The notes below the pieces were generated by a model. It worked only from the letters and a program-made list of their open reading frames with translations, did no database searches and was not told the DNA's origin. Positions 14,846 to 22,657 of a DNA stretch of 24,259 bases are shown here, piece after piece (position 1 is the stretch's first letter; each line of letters begins with the position of its first letter). Made by a program: the position numbers and the translations under genes. This stretch comes from JBBQDZ01 sp038320185 (GTDB lineage Bacteria; Actinomycetota; Thermoleophilia; Gaiellales; Gaiellaceae). The stretch covers positions 1 through 24,259 of the forward strand of contig JBBQDZ010000011.1 of the NCBI GenBank assembly GCA_038320185.1, read 5' to 3'.

Positions 14846-15984
14846 GGCTCCGGCCGGCCGTCGCCTTCGGGCTGCTCCACGCGGGCCTCGCGCTCGCGCG
14901 CGCGTTTGGACGGGCAGGAGTCGAGACGTGCGGGATCGTGCTCTCCGCCTCCGACTTCGGCCTCTCCTCGCGCTACCTGCGGCGGCGCTTCCGCTGCGCG
15001 TCCGACGAGGAGGCGCTTCGGGCGCTACGGGAGCTGTCGGCCGGAGGGCGGCTCGTCCTCTTCCCGGAGCGCGACGAGCACGTCGAGTCGATCCTCCGCC
15101 GCTGGGAGGAGGTGCGGGCGATGGCGGACGTGCCGCTGCCGGAAGACCCCGAGATCGTGCGGCGCCTGCGCCGGAAGGAGCTGCTCCCGGCCGTGGCCGC
15201 GGCCGCGGGCGTTGCGGCTCCGCGCACGCTTGCCGCGGACTCGGAGAACTCGATCCGCACGGCGCAGCTCCACCCTCCGTTTCTCGTCAAGCCCGCGGAA
15301 GGACAGGGCTTCGCGTTGAAGTTCGGCCACAAGGTCGTCGTCGCTGAGACGGTCGAGGAGGCGGTGGCCGCCTGGGCACGCGCCCGCGAGCACGGCTTCG
15401 AGACGATCGTGCAGGAGCTGATCCCCGGCTCGCACGATCGGGTGCACTCGCTCTTCACCTACGTCGGGCGCGAGGGCGAGCCGCTCGGCAGCGTCGTCGG
15501 GCGCAAGGTGCGCCAGGGGCCGCTTCGCTTCGGGACGAGCGCCGTCTTCGAGTCGCACTACGACGAGCGCGTCGAGGAGCTCGGCCTGCGGCTGCTGCGC
15601 TCGGTCGGGTACCGCGGCTTCGCGCACGTCGAGTTCGCCTGGGACGAGCGGGACGCGAGTTACAAGCTGCTCGAGGTCAACACGCGGCTCCCGGTGTGGG
15701 CGGGCCTCGGCATGACGAGTCGCTTCGACCTAGCGACGCTCGCCTACCGCGACCTCTGCGGCGAGTCAGTTGCACCTCTCGGCCACCTCCCGGACGGGCC
15801 CACCTGGATCTACATGGGCAAGGACGTCTACGTGTCCGCCCAGATGGCAAGGCGCCACGAGCTTGGCCCACGGGCCTTCCTCGGCCCCTACCTCGGCAGC
15901 GGAAAGGTGCGCGCGACGTGGGCGCTCGACGACCCGCGCCCGGCCCTCCGGTCACTGCGCTACCTGGCCTCGAGGGCAGGCTAG
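14842..15984 (+). CDS. ATP-grasp carboxylate-amine ligase-like protein, 380 aa
   Basis: The N-terminal half is Rossmann-like, with GIVLSASDFG about 31-40. The ATP-grasp core has the ATP-lysine in FLVKP (K150), a glycine loop (AEGQGFALK, 152-160), the adenine-side QELIPG (191-196) and the metal ligands HVEFAW (E264) with KLLEVNTR (E278, N280). It resembles ligases that join a carboxylate and an amine, such as D-aspartate ligase-like proteins. No substrate can be read from sequence. The GTG at 14842 overlaps the previous stop. Its TAG is shared with the convergent glycosyltransferase through a CTAG palindrome. Inference: it supplies or attaches an amino acid used with the FemAB-like protein, decorating the glycan or peptidoglycan. 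Confidence 0.85.
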   Translation: MRLRPAVAFGLLHAGLALARAFGRAGVETCGIVLSASDFGLSSRYLRRRFRCASDEEALRALRELSAGGRLVLFPERDEHVESILRRWEEVRAMADVPLPEDPEIVRRLRRKELLPAVAAAAGVAAPRTLAADSENSIRTAQLHPPFLVKPAEGQGFALKFGHKVVVAETVEEAVAAWARAREHGFETIVQELIPGSHDRVHSLFTYVGREGEPLGSVVGRKVRQGPLRFGTSAVFESHYDERVEELGLRLLRSVGYRGFAHVEFAWDERDASYKLLEVNTRLPVWAGLGMTSRFDLATLAYRDLCGESVAPLGHLPDGPTWIYMGKDVYVSAQMARRHELGPRAFLGPYLGSGKVRATWALDDPRPALRSLRYLASRAG

Positions 15985-17111
15985 CGGGTTCCTTCTGCCT
16001 TCTCCCACACCCCCGGGACGCCGAAGCGCAGGTAGCGCACGAGCGCGACAACGGTCGCCCACGTGACGAGCACGTAGTAATAGGCGAGCGCGGCGCCGGG
16101 CACGCGCAGGCGCTCACGGCCCAGCAGAGCCAGCGCGAGGAACGCGACCTGCGCGCCGAGGACGACGTCGTAGACGAGACCCGCGCGCCTGGCCACGAGC
16201 GCGACGTTCGTCCCGAGCAGGACGACGTGGAGGAGCCCGCTCGCGTAGCGAAGCAGGCGATGCGACACGATCGCGACGAAGTAGCCCGGTGGCAGCCGCC
16301 GGAACATGCCCCCCTCGAAGACGGTCAGCCAGCACCACTCGAACATCCGCACCTTGCGGCGGTACTCGTCCTCCTGCTCGGCGGAGGGCTTCTCGAAGGC
16401 GAGCGCCTCGGGCTCGTACACGGCCCGCCTGCGCCGCTGCACGAGCTTGTACGGGAAGCCGAGGTCGTGGCCGAAGCGGTGCTCGATGTACTCCGCGGCC
16501 CGCACCGCGCAGATCGAGCCGTTGCCGCCGGTGACCGAGCTCGCACGCGACTCCTGCTCGCGCACCCACAGCTCGTAGCGCCAGTACGCTCCCTCCCGAT
16601 TCGAGCCGTCGGCCCGTTGGAGTCGCAGGCGGCCGCAGACGTAGGCGACCTCCGGGTCCGCGAAGTTGCGAACGAGCTTGCGCAGCGCATCGGGAGCCCA
16701 GGTCGCGTTCGAGTCGGAGAACGCCAGCACCTCGCCTTTCGCCTCCTTGTAGGCGCGGTTCTGGGCGGCGAGCTTGCCACCGCGCGGGTAGCGCAGCAGC
16801 CGCACCCTCGGGTCGCGCGCGGAGACGCGCTCGACAATCTCGTCCGTGCCGTCCGTCGACGCGTCCGAGGCGATCAGGATCTCGAGCCTCTCGGGCGGGT
16901 AGTCGAGCGAGAGGAAGTTCTCGAGCCGCCGCTCGATGACACCCTCCTCGTTGTGCGCGGCGACGACGATGCTGACGCTCGGCGTGAACTCGCCCTTCCG
17001 GACGCGCCGGGGACGCAAGCGAGCGGTGAGGGCCATCGCGGGCGGGTAGAGCACGTGGGTCCAGGCCAGCAGCCCGAAGGAGATCCAGAAGGCGACGGCG
17101 AGCGCGATCAC
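15981..17111 (-). CDS. Family 2 glycosyltransferase, membrane-bound, 376 aa
   Basis: An N-terminal membrane helix (1-23) precedes the GT-A domain: SIVVAAHNEE (48-57), the nucleotide site SDASTDGTDE, and a DxN/DxD-type FSDSNATW. A catalytic-side segment with FEKPSAEQEDEYRRKVRM follows. Two or more membrane helices fill the last 100 residues. This layout is shared with polymerising or lipid-linked glycosyltransferases of exopolysaccharide clusters. The GTG at 17111 overlaps the stop of the AAA ATPase (GTGA), so both are translated together, a pairing I find odd. It ends in a palindromic CTAG shared with the convergent ATP-grasp gene. The sugar is unknown. Confidence 0.87.
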   Translation of the reverse strand: MIALAVAFWISFGLLAWTHVLYPPAMALTARLRPRRVRKGEFTPSVSIVVAAHNEEGVIERRLENFLSLDYPPERLEILIASDASTDGTDEIVERVSARDPRVRLLRYPRGGKLAAQNRAYKEAKGEVLAFSDSNATWAPDALRKLVRNFADPEVAYVCGRLRLQRADGSNREGAYWRYELWVREQESRASSVTGGNGSICAVRAAEYIEHRFGHDLGFPYKLVQRRRRAVYEPEALAFEKPSAEQEDEYRRKVRMFEWCWLTVFEGGMFRRLPPGYFVAIVSHRLLRYASGLLHVVLLGTNVALVARRAGLVYDVVLGAQVAFLALALLGRERLRVPGAALAYYYVLVTWATVVALVRYLRFGVPGVWEKAEGTR

Positions 17112-18268
17112 GCCTCCACGTCCTCAGCGTTGCCAAGGGGGTCGACGAAGTCGCCTCGCAGCCGCCCGATCCACTCGGCGAAGAGCGGATCGACGATCGT
17201 GTACCGCCGCTCCGCCGTCTCGAGCTCGGCCGTCGCCACAAGCCGCTGCAGCGCCTTCCGCGCCGTCCCCTTCTCGAGCGCGAGCCGCTCGAGCACGCGG
17301 GTTCGAAGAGCGGAGCCCCCGCCGGCGATCACCGCACGCAGAGCCTTCTGCTCGGAGGTCCCGAGCCGGCGCCAGCGCCCGTCGAACTCAGCGTCGAGCT
17401 CGGCGAGAGCCCCCTCGTGAGCCGCTGCCCAGTCTCCTAGCGTGCCCGCCGCGCCGGGAGCGACCTCGTTCCAGAGGCGGTGCGCGAGCAGCATCGCCCG
17501 CTGCGGGTGACCCTGTGCCGCCGACAGCAGCGGGTTGAGGGCCTCGCCGACGTTGCGCCCGGTGTCACCGAAGCGCCGAACCACGTATTCGGCGATATCG
17601 CGGCTCTCCAGCCGCTCGAGACGGATCGGCACCGCCGAACCGTAGAGCGGGCGCTCCTTCTCCTCGAAGAGCTGCTTCATGAGCCCCGGCTCGGAGCCCG
17701 CGAAGACGTAGGAGGCGACGTCTCCCTGGAGCTGGATGTGGCTCCTGAGAATGGCGTCGAGCTCGTCGACCTTGACGACGTCCTGGAACTCGTCCAGCAC
17801 GATCAGGGCGCGGAAGTCGCCGCGCTCGTCGAGGCGCAGCGGCAGGTCGAGTAGCGCGTGCAAAGCCGGCAGCGGCTCGATGCGGGGATCGAGCTGGAGC
17901 TTCGCGCTGACGCCGAACGCGCCGAGCGAGAGACCGAGGCCGGTGCTCTGCAGGAACTCCTCGATCCGCGTGCGCAGCTTCCCCTTCAGCTGTCGCGCAT
18001 AGGCCCGCTCGAGCCTGACGGTCACGTCGGAGAGGGACAGGATGCCGTACAGGTCGACGAGGATCGGGATCAGGCCCTCCTGGCTCTCCCCGTCGCGAAG
18101 CACGCGCCGGAGCAGACTGGTCTTGCCGTACTTGCGCGGTGCGTAGAGGCGGACGAAGTGCCCTCCGACAGCAGCCTGGAGGAGCTTCCTCGTCTCCTCG
18201 TCGCGGTCGACGATCTCCTCCGGCGCGACCGGGTGCGAGTAGACGAACGGGTTGACGTCGGTGATCAA
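17108..18268 (-). CDS. AAA/STAND-type ATPase with C-terminal winged helix, 386 aa
   Basis: Walker A is APRKYGKT (43-50), Walker B LIVLDE (155-160), and a sensor-1-like VFAGSEP follows near 188-194. A C-terminal winged-helix-like region follows (about 310-370). This matches the archaeal/bacterial ATPase_2 type (PF01637-like), several of which are thought to be mobile or of unknown function. Its role here is unclear: regulation, DNA binding or assembly of the export machine. A TTG at 18268 is the only start that fits; there is no Shine-Dalgarno or upstream in-frame ATG or GTG. A near-perfect palindrome lies 40 nt upstream. It is coupled to the downstream membrane glycosyltransferase. The neighbours are all polysaccharide genes, so it stands out. 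Confidence 0.83.
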   Translation of the reverse strand: MITDVNPFVYSHPVAPEEIVDRDEETRKLLQAAVGGHFVRLYAPRKYGKTSLLRRVLRDGESQEGLIPILVDLYGILSLSDVTVRLERAYARQLKGKLRTRIEEFLQSTGLGLSLGAFGVSAKLQLDPRIEPLPALHALLDLPLRLDERGDFRALIVLDEFQDVVKVDELDAILRSHIQLQGDVASYVFAGSEPGLMKQLFEEKERPLYGSAVPIRLERLESRDIAEYVVRRFGDTGRNVGEALNPLLSAAQGHPQRAMLLAHRLWNEVAPGAAGTLGDWAAAHEGALAELDAEFDGRWRRLGTSEQKALRAVIAGGGSALRTRVLERLALEKGTARKALQRLVATAELETAERRYTIVDPLFAEWIGRLRGDFVDPLGNAEDVEA

Positions 18269-18308
18269 ACGGTGACGGCGATGGTCGGTGGTGCTACGAG
18301 AGGATACC

Positions 18309-18335
18309 AGTTAGTGTCCTTGTGGGACACTGACT
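18309..18335. promoter_or_regulatory. 27-bp palindrome upstream of the AAA ATPase gene
   Basis: AGTTAGTGTCC and GGACACTGACT flank a 5-nt spacer TTGTG. The 11-bp arms differ from perfect symmetry at one base, which is a G-T wobble in one RNA strand. It lies 40 nt before the TTG of the ATPase and 26 nt after the stop of the Wzy-like gene. A third GGACAC lies at 18348-18353. It could be an operator for a dimeric regulator (perhaps the ATPase's own winged helix), or a hairpin ending the Wzy transcript. No T-run follows. Confidence 0.6.
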
Positions 18336-18361
18336 TGTACCCCGCGAGGACACGTCGCCTC

Positions 18362-19720
18362 TCACCTCACCGCCGGTCGCGCCTCGTCGGCGAGGTTCCG
18401 GACGGCACGCCGGGCGAAGACGATCGGCGCGGCGAGGAGAAGCGCCGCGAAGGCGTAGAAGTAGTAGAAGGTCATCGTCAGGTAGAAGACGTTCGCGGCC
18501 ATCGTTGCGACGAGCGCCGCCGTCAGCCCCCACGCGAGCGGGCGCACGCGCGCCGCGGTCGCGTCCCGCTGCAGGGCGAGCACCCGCCCCACTCGCCGCG
18601 CGGCCGCCAGCCGGCGGAAGAACCAGAACAGGAAGAGCGCGAAGGCGCCGATCCCGACGATCCCCGTATCGACGAAGAGCGACACGTAGAAGGAGTGAGG
18701 ACCCCAGTTCGTCTTACCGGTGATCAGCTCGTAGTAGACGGAGAAGTTGTTGAGGCCGAGGCCGAAGAGCGGATGCAGGTGGAAGACCTGCGGGATGAAG
18801 TCGTAGACACCGAGGTGTGTGGAGGTCGAGCGGTCGCCGGTCGAGAACCGGGCGCGGAGCACGGTGCCGACGTAGTGCGCCTTGGCGGAGGCGACCACCG
18901 CGAGGACGCCGGCGACACCCGCGACGGGCAGCAGCAGCTCGCGCGTCCGCAGCTTGTGCCGGTAGGGGAGCAGGAGCACGAGGCAACCGGCGACGAGGCC
19001 GAGCATGCCGCTGCGCGAGAGGGTGACGATCTCCATCAGCAGCAGGAACCCGACCAGCAGCCCGAGGCGCACGCGAAGGCGATGCGTGCGCTCGAGGCGC
19101 AGGTAGATCGGAGTCAGGACGAGCAGAGGCAGGAGCAGGTCGATGCCGAGGTGGTTCGGGTCGCCCGTCAGCGCATTCGGCCGGTAGACGCTCGTCCCGT
19201 TGACCGCGCCGAAGAGGTTGATCTTGCTCGCGCCGCCCGTGATCGGGTTGACGAACAGATCGTCCAGATTGTGCCCGGTCTGCGCGACCCCGAGCTGGAG
19301 CAGGCCGTAGGCCGCGTTGAAGGCGATCCCGCCCATGAACGCGCCGAGCGCTCGCCAGTAGAACTCCTCGCCGCGCCGGATGAGGTAGGCAAGCGCGGCG
19401 AGCAGGAACCCGTAGTGGATGAAGAACTTGACGAGCCCCTTGACGAACTGGTGGAGCGCCTGGTTCGTGTCGAGGTTGAAGTAGCCGAAGAGGTAGACGA
19501 GGACGAAGAGGCAGAGGAAGAGGAGGAGCACAGCCTGCGTCCGCGTCGGGCGGCGCCCCGGGAGACCCAGACGGCCGAGCAGGTAGAGCAGTGCGAAGCT
19601 CGTCGCAAGGACGTCGACGAGTGTGACCGCGCCGGCGATCTCCCAGTGCACCTTCTCGAAGGTCGCGCAGAAGAGGCTCGCGAGCAACAGCCCGTCCATG
19701 AGGCGACCCCGCACGCTCAC
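18362..19720 (-). CDS. Wzy / O-antigen ligase-like polysaccharide polymerase, 452 aa
   Basis: The protein is hydrophobic with about ten to twelve membrane segments. In the middle are RPNALTGDPNHLGIDLLLPL and SRSGMLGL. A long loop near the C-terminal half ends in HPLFGLGLNNFSVYYE, the hallmark region of the O-antigen ligase/polymerase family (Wzy_C). The family joins lipid-linked repeat units, or attaches glycan to an acceptor, on the outer face of the membrane. GTG at 19720 overlaps the upstream glycosyltransferase stop (GTGA); an ATG six codons downstream is a possible alternative. It pairs functionally with the Wzz-like gene of block D. The region after its stop carries the 27-bp palindrome and then the ATPase gene. 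Confidence 0.9.
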   Translation of the reverse strand: MSVRGRLMDGLLLASLFCATFEKVHWEIAGAVTLVDVLATSFALLYLLGRLGLPGRRPTRTQAVLLLFLCLFVLVYLFGYFNLDTNQALHQFVKGLVKFFIHYGFLLAALAYLIRRGEEFYWRALGAFMGGIAFNAAYGLLQLGVAQTGHNLDDLFVNPITGGASKINLFGAVNGTSVYRPNALTGDPNHLGIDLLLPLLVLTPIYLRLERTHRLRVRLGLLVGFLLLMEIVTLSRSGMLGLVAGCLVLLLPYRHKLRTRELLLPVAGVAGVLAVVASAKAHYVGTVLRARFSTGDRSTSTHLGVYDFIPQVFHLHPLFGLGLNNFSVYYELITGKTNWGPHSFYVSLFVDTGIVGIGAFALFLFWFFRRLAAARRVGRVLALQRDATAARVRPLAWGLTAALVATMAANVFYLTMTFYYFYAFAALLLAAPIVFARRAVRNLADEARPAVR

Positions 19721-20964
19721 GTGAGGCTCCAGAGAAGCTCGGCGAGCTCCTGTGCGCGCGCACGCCTGGAAAGGCGGTCGCGCAGCTCGGGCGAGAGGGG
19801 CGTGCCGTTCAGCGACCCCTCGCGCCAGCGCCGCTCGAGACCGTCCAGTGCGGCGCGCAGCGCGGGAACGTCGTCCGGCGCGGCGACAATGCCTGCCCCG
19901 GCTTCGCGGATCAGCTGCGCCGCAGCGCCGTCGGGGGGAACCGCAGCGAGGATCGGGCGCTCCGCCGCCAGGTACTCGAACACCTTCCCCGAGAGGACAC
20001 CGCGGCCACGCCCGTCCGCCTCGGGGATGAGGAGGAGGAGGGCATCTGAGTTGCGCTGGAGCTCGAGCGCGCGACGGTGCGGTGCGTAGGGCACGAGCTC
20101 GAGCCGCCGCCCGAGGCCCAGCTCCTCGGCCCACTCCCGGTCGGCCGGCCGGAAGCCGCCAACGAAGCGAGCGAGAGCCTCGGAGTCGGAGTCGTGGAGC
20201 GCCTGGAGGAACGGCCGGGGGTCGCGGCGGCCGAAGAAGCTGCCGGTGTGGGTGATCCGGAAGCGCTCGCCGCGCAGGTAGTGCAGCCCGGCGAAATCGT
20301 CGAAGTCACAGCCGTTCGCGATTGTCGCAACCGTGCCCTTCGGGTAGAGCGCCCGCGTCTCCGCGGCGATCGCGTCGGAGACCGCGACGATCGCGTCGGC
20401 GGAGCGGGCGACGACTCGCGCGACACCTTCGCCACCCTTCTCCTTCAGCCGCACCAGCCTGCTCTCGTAGCGCCGGTGCGGGTGGGCGGTCAGCGAGTCG
20501 CGCAGATCCGCCACCCAGCGCACGCCGGTCGCCGCCTTTACCGCCGCGCCGATCAGGTGGATCGAGTTCGGGGGCGAGGTGGTGAGGAGGACGTCGATGC
20601 CGTGCCGCCGGACGAGGCGGATCGCCGCCGGAATGGCGGTCAGGTTCCAGCCGACGTTCTCGTCCGGCACGAGCAGGCGACGCCCGAGCAGCCGGGCCCG
20701 AGTCCGTGCGAGCTCCAGCCCGTGCTTGCCGTGGAGCTCCTCCGCCGGTCGCCTCCCGGCCGGCCCGAGGTAGCGCACGCGATGCACCCATGCCTGTGTC
20801 GGCACCCGCACCTCGTCGTCCACGTGGATCCAGCGAGGGTCGTCCGGGGCGAGCACGTGCGTCTCGACGCCCAGCGCCGGAAGGTGAGTGGCGAACTTCA
20901 ACGGACGCTGCACGCCGCCGCCGCCGGCCGGCGGGAAGTAGAACGAGACGAGGAGGACCTTCAA
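19717..20964 (-). CDS. Family 4 (GT-B) glycosyltransferase, WbuB-like, 415 aa
   Basis: The start MKVLLVSFYFPPAGGGGVQRP is typical of the glycosyltransferase 4-like N-domain. LLTTSPPNSIHL (about 126-137) and VADLRDS (151-157) fit the WbuB/GT4 group. The donor domain has HTGSFFG (239-245) and the loop SGKVFEYLAAERPIL (325-339) close to the E-rich EX7E site. It should add a hexosamine- or deoxysugar-type residue in the cytoplasm. TTG at 20964 gives the best start (MKVLL); no Shine-Dalgarno is visible and the leader is short. It is the first gene of block B and is coupled to the Wzy-like gene by GTGA. It is divergent from a small secreted protein. Confidence 0.9.
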   Translation of the reverse strand: MKVLLVSFYFPPAGGGGVQRPLKFATHLPALGVETHVLAPDDPRWIHVDDEVRVPTQAWVHRVRYLGPAGRRPAEELHGKHGLELARTRARLLGRRLLVPDENVGWNLTAIPAAIRLVRRHGIDVLLTTSPPNSIHLIGAAVKAATGVRWVADLRDSLTAHPHRRYESRLVRLKEKGGEGVARVVARSADAIVAVSDAIAAETRALYPKGTVATIANGCDFDDFAGLHYLRGERFRITHTGSFFGRRDPRPFLQALHDSDSEALARFVGGFRPADREWAEELGLGRRLELVPYAPHRRALELQRNSDALLLLIPEADGRGRGVLSGKVFEYLAAERPILAAVPPDGAAAQLIREAGAGIVAAPDDVPALRAALDGLERRWREGSLNGTPLSPELRDRLSRRARAQELAELLWSLT

Positions 20965-21030
20965 GGCTGACCGGCGGCCGATCTTACCCCCGGCCCTCGC
21001 GCGTCCTCCGCGCCGTCTACGCTCCTGTCA
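20965..21030. promoter_or_regulatory. Divergent promoter region of block B and the secreted BamE-like protein
   Basis: Only 66 nt separate two divergent starts. On the minus strand TAAGAT (20981-20986) is a good -10 candidate, placing a start about 10 nt before the TTG. On the plus strand TACGCT (21018-21023) lies 7 nt before the ATG, which would give a leaderless or near-leaderless transcript. No strong -35 is visible for either. Absence of Shine-Dalgarno sites fits leaderless expression, common in actinobacteria. Confidence 0.4.
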
Positions 21031-21507
21031 ATGCTGCGCCGCGTCCTCATCACCGGGATCGTCGCCCTCACGCTGGCGGCCGCCACCGTGGGTGCGACCT
21101 TCACGGTCGTCCCGCAGAAGGGTCTCGCCGGCGTCTCGCTCGGCATGAGCAAGACGCGCGTGAAGCAGATCCTCGGCGCGCCGTCCCGCGCGAAGCACGG
21201 CAGCAACGACTTCGGCGCCTACACCCAGTTCTTCTACCGTGTGCGCGGGATCCAGGTCTCCTTCCAGAGCGCCGACGCCGTCTCCGCGGTCTCGACGACG
21301 AGCCCGAAGGAGCGGACGGCGGCGGGAATCGGGGTCGGCTCGACCGAAGCGCAGGTAAAGGCGAAGGTCGCGAACGTCCGCTGCCGGACCGAGTCCGGCT
21401 TCCATCACTGCTTCGTCGGGAGCTTCCTGCCGGGTAGGCGCGTAACGGACTTCACCTTCCGCGCGGGCCACGTGAACGAGGTCACCGTCGCCGTCGTGAT
21501 CGACTGA
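21031..21507 (+). CDS. Small secreted protein with two BamE/SmpA-like half repeats, 158 aa
   Basis: A signal peptide covers about residues 1-22 (LRRV, then a hydrophobic Leu/Ala run). Two short related motifs follow: GVSLGMSKTRVKQILGAP (34-51) and GIGVGSTEAQVKAKV (99-113), a pattern seen in BamE/SmpA-like folds. A cysteine pair lies near the C-terminus (C118, C127) and could form a disulfide. Its role is unknown. It could be an extracytoplasmic binding or assembly factor. The ATG has no ribosome site and lies 7 nt after a -10-like TACGCT. It ends 1 nt before the stop of the convergent WecE-like gene. The link to polysaccharide is by position only. Confidence 0.78.
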   Translation: MLRRVLITGIVALTLAAATVGATFTVVPQKGLAGVSLGMSKTRVKQILGAPSRAKHGSNDFGAYTQFFYRVRGIQVSFQSADAVSAVSTTSPKERTAAGIGVGSTEAQVKAKVANVRCRTESGFHHCFVGSFLPGRRVTDFTFRAGHVNEVTVAVVID

Positions 21508-21508
21508 G

Positions 21509-22657
21509 CTACGCGAGCGGCGCCTCGATGACCGCCTCGATCACCCGCGCCTGCTCGTCCTCGCGCAGCGAGTTGTAGAACGGGAGCCGGATCAGGCGAT
21601 CGCTCAGCGCCTCGGTGACGGGGCACTGGCCGGCGCGCCCGCCGAAGCGCAGGCCCATCTCGGAGAGGTGGAGCGGGAGGTAGTGGAAGACCGCCAGGAT
21701 CCGGCGCGAGCGCAGGTGGCGGATGAGGGCAGCCCGGGCCTCCGCGCTTTGCAGCAGGACGTAGAACATGTGGAAGCTCTGCTCGCAGTGCTCCGGGATC
21801 GTCGGCAGCGTCGCGCCGACCTGGCCCGCCCAGCCGGCGAGCCCTTCCGCGTAGCGGCTCCAGATCCGGGCCCGCGCCGCCTGCACCTCGTCTCGGCCCT
21901 CGAACTGCGCCGCGAGGAAGGCGGCCAACAGGTCGGAGGGGACGTAGCTCGAGCCGACGTCGACCCACGTGTACTTGTCGATCTCGCCGCGGAAGAAGCG
22001 CTTCCGGTTCGTTCCCTTCTCGCGCAGGATCTCGGCCCGCTCGACGTAGCTCGAGTCGTTCAGCAGCAGCGCGCCGCCCTCGCCGCAGGTGAAGTTCTTC
22101 GTCTCGTGGAAGCTCTGGGCGGCGAAGGAGCCGAAGGAGCCGAGCGGTCGACCGCGGTAGCGCCCGAAGAGGCCGTGCGCGTTGTCCTCCACGACCGCGA
22201 AGCCCCGGCGCTCCGCGAGCGCGCAGATCCGGTCGAGCTCGCAGCCGACGCCCGCGTAGTGGACGGGCACGACGGCGCGCGTGCGGTCGGTGACGAGCGA
22301 CTCGAGCTGCTCCTCGTCGAGGTTCAGCGTGTCGGGGCGGATGTCGGCGAAGACGATCCGCGCGCCCCGCAGGACGAACGCCGTCGCCGTCGAGACGAAG
22401 GTGAACGCCGGTATCACCACCTCGTCTCCCTCGCCCACGTCGAGGAGGAGCGCGGCCAGCTCGAGCGCGTGCGTGCAGGAGGTCGTGAGGATGGCGCGCT
22501 CCACGCCGAGCTCCTCCTGGAGGAACGCTTCGCAGCGTCTCGTGAACGGCCCGTCGCCGGAGATCTGCCCGTTCGCGACCGCCTGCTCGATGTACGCGGC
22601 CTCGTTGCCCACAAGGCTCGCGCGGTTGAACGGGATCTCCCAGTCGCTCGCCTTCAT
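21509..22657 (-). CDS. wecE: WecE/RffA-like dTDP-4-amino-4,6-dideoxygalactose transaminase, 382 aa
   Basis: The protein aligns throughout with E. coli WecE (RffA) as I remember it: IPFNRASLVGNE at the start, ISGDGPFTRRCE near 32-43, GDEVVIPAFTFVSTATAF, VPVHYAGVGCELD, VVEDNAHG with Asp158, SFHETKNFTCGEGGA with the PLP lysine Lys187, then EKGTNRKRFFRGEIDKYTW and VGSSY, and AVFHYLPLH. Family: DegT/DnrJ/EryC1. Reaction: transamination of TDP-4-keto-6-deoxyglucose to TDP-4-amino-4,6-dideoxygalactose using glutamate. ATG at 22657 overlaps the acetyltransferase stop as ATGA, so WecD and WecE-like proteins are made together. The substrate-supplying rmlA/rmlB genes are not in the window. A related aminotransferase making TDP-Qui4N is a lesser alternative. 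Confidence 0.88.
   Translation of the reverse strand: MKASDWEIPFNRASLVGNEAAYIEQAVANGQISGDGPFTRRCEAFLQEELGVERAILTTSCTHALELAALLLDVGEGDEVVIPAFTFVSTATAFVLRGARIVFADIRPDTLNLDEEQLESLVTDRTRAVVPVHYAGVGCELDRICALAERRGFAVVEDNAHGLFGRYRGRPLGSFGSFAAQSFHETKNFTCGEGGALLLNDSSYVERAEILREKGTNRKRFFRGEIDKYTWVDVGSSYVPSDLLAAFLAAQFEGRDEVQAARARIWSRYAEGLAGWAGQVGATLPTIPEHCEQSFHMFYVLLQSAEARAALIRHLRSRRILAVFHYLPLHLSEMGLRFGGRAGQCPVTEALSDRLIRLPFYNSLREDEQARVIEAVIEAPLA

Noticed and set aside
15696..17420. 574-codon plus-strand open frame over the ATP-grasp, GT2 and ATPase genes
   Set aside because: Low-complexity Arg/Pro/Gly-rich shadow of genes with clear domains in other frames.
17858..20089. 743-codon plus-strand open frame over the ATPase, Wzy-like and GT genes
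   Set aside because: Very rich in Glu, Arg, Asp and Val, as expected for antisense of hydrophobic high-GC genes. It has no recognisable domain and crosses several real genes.
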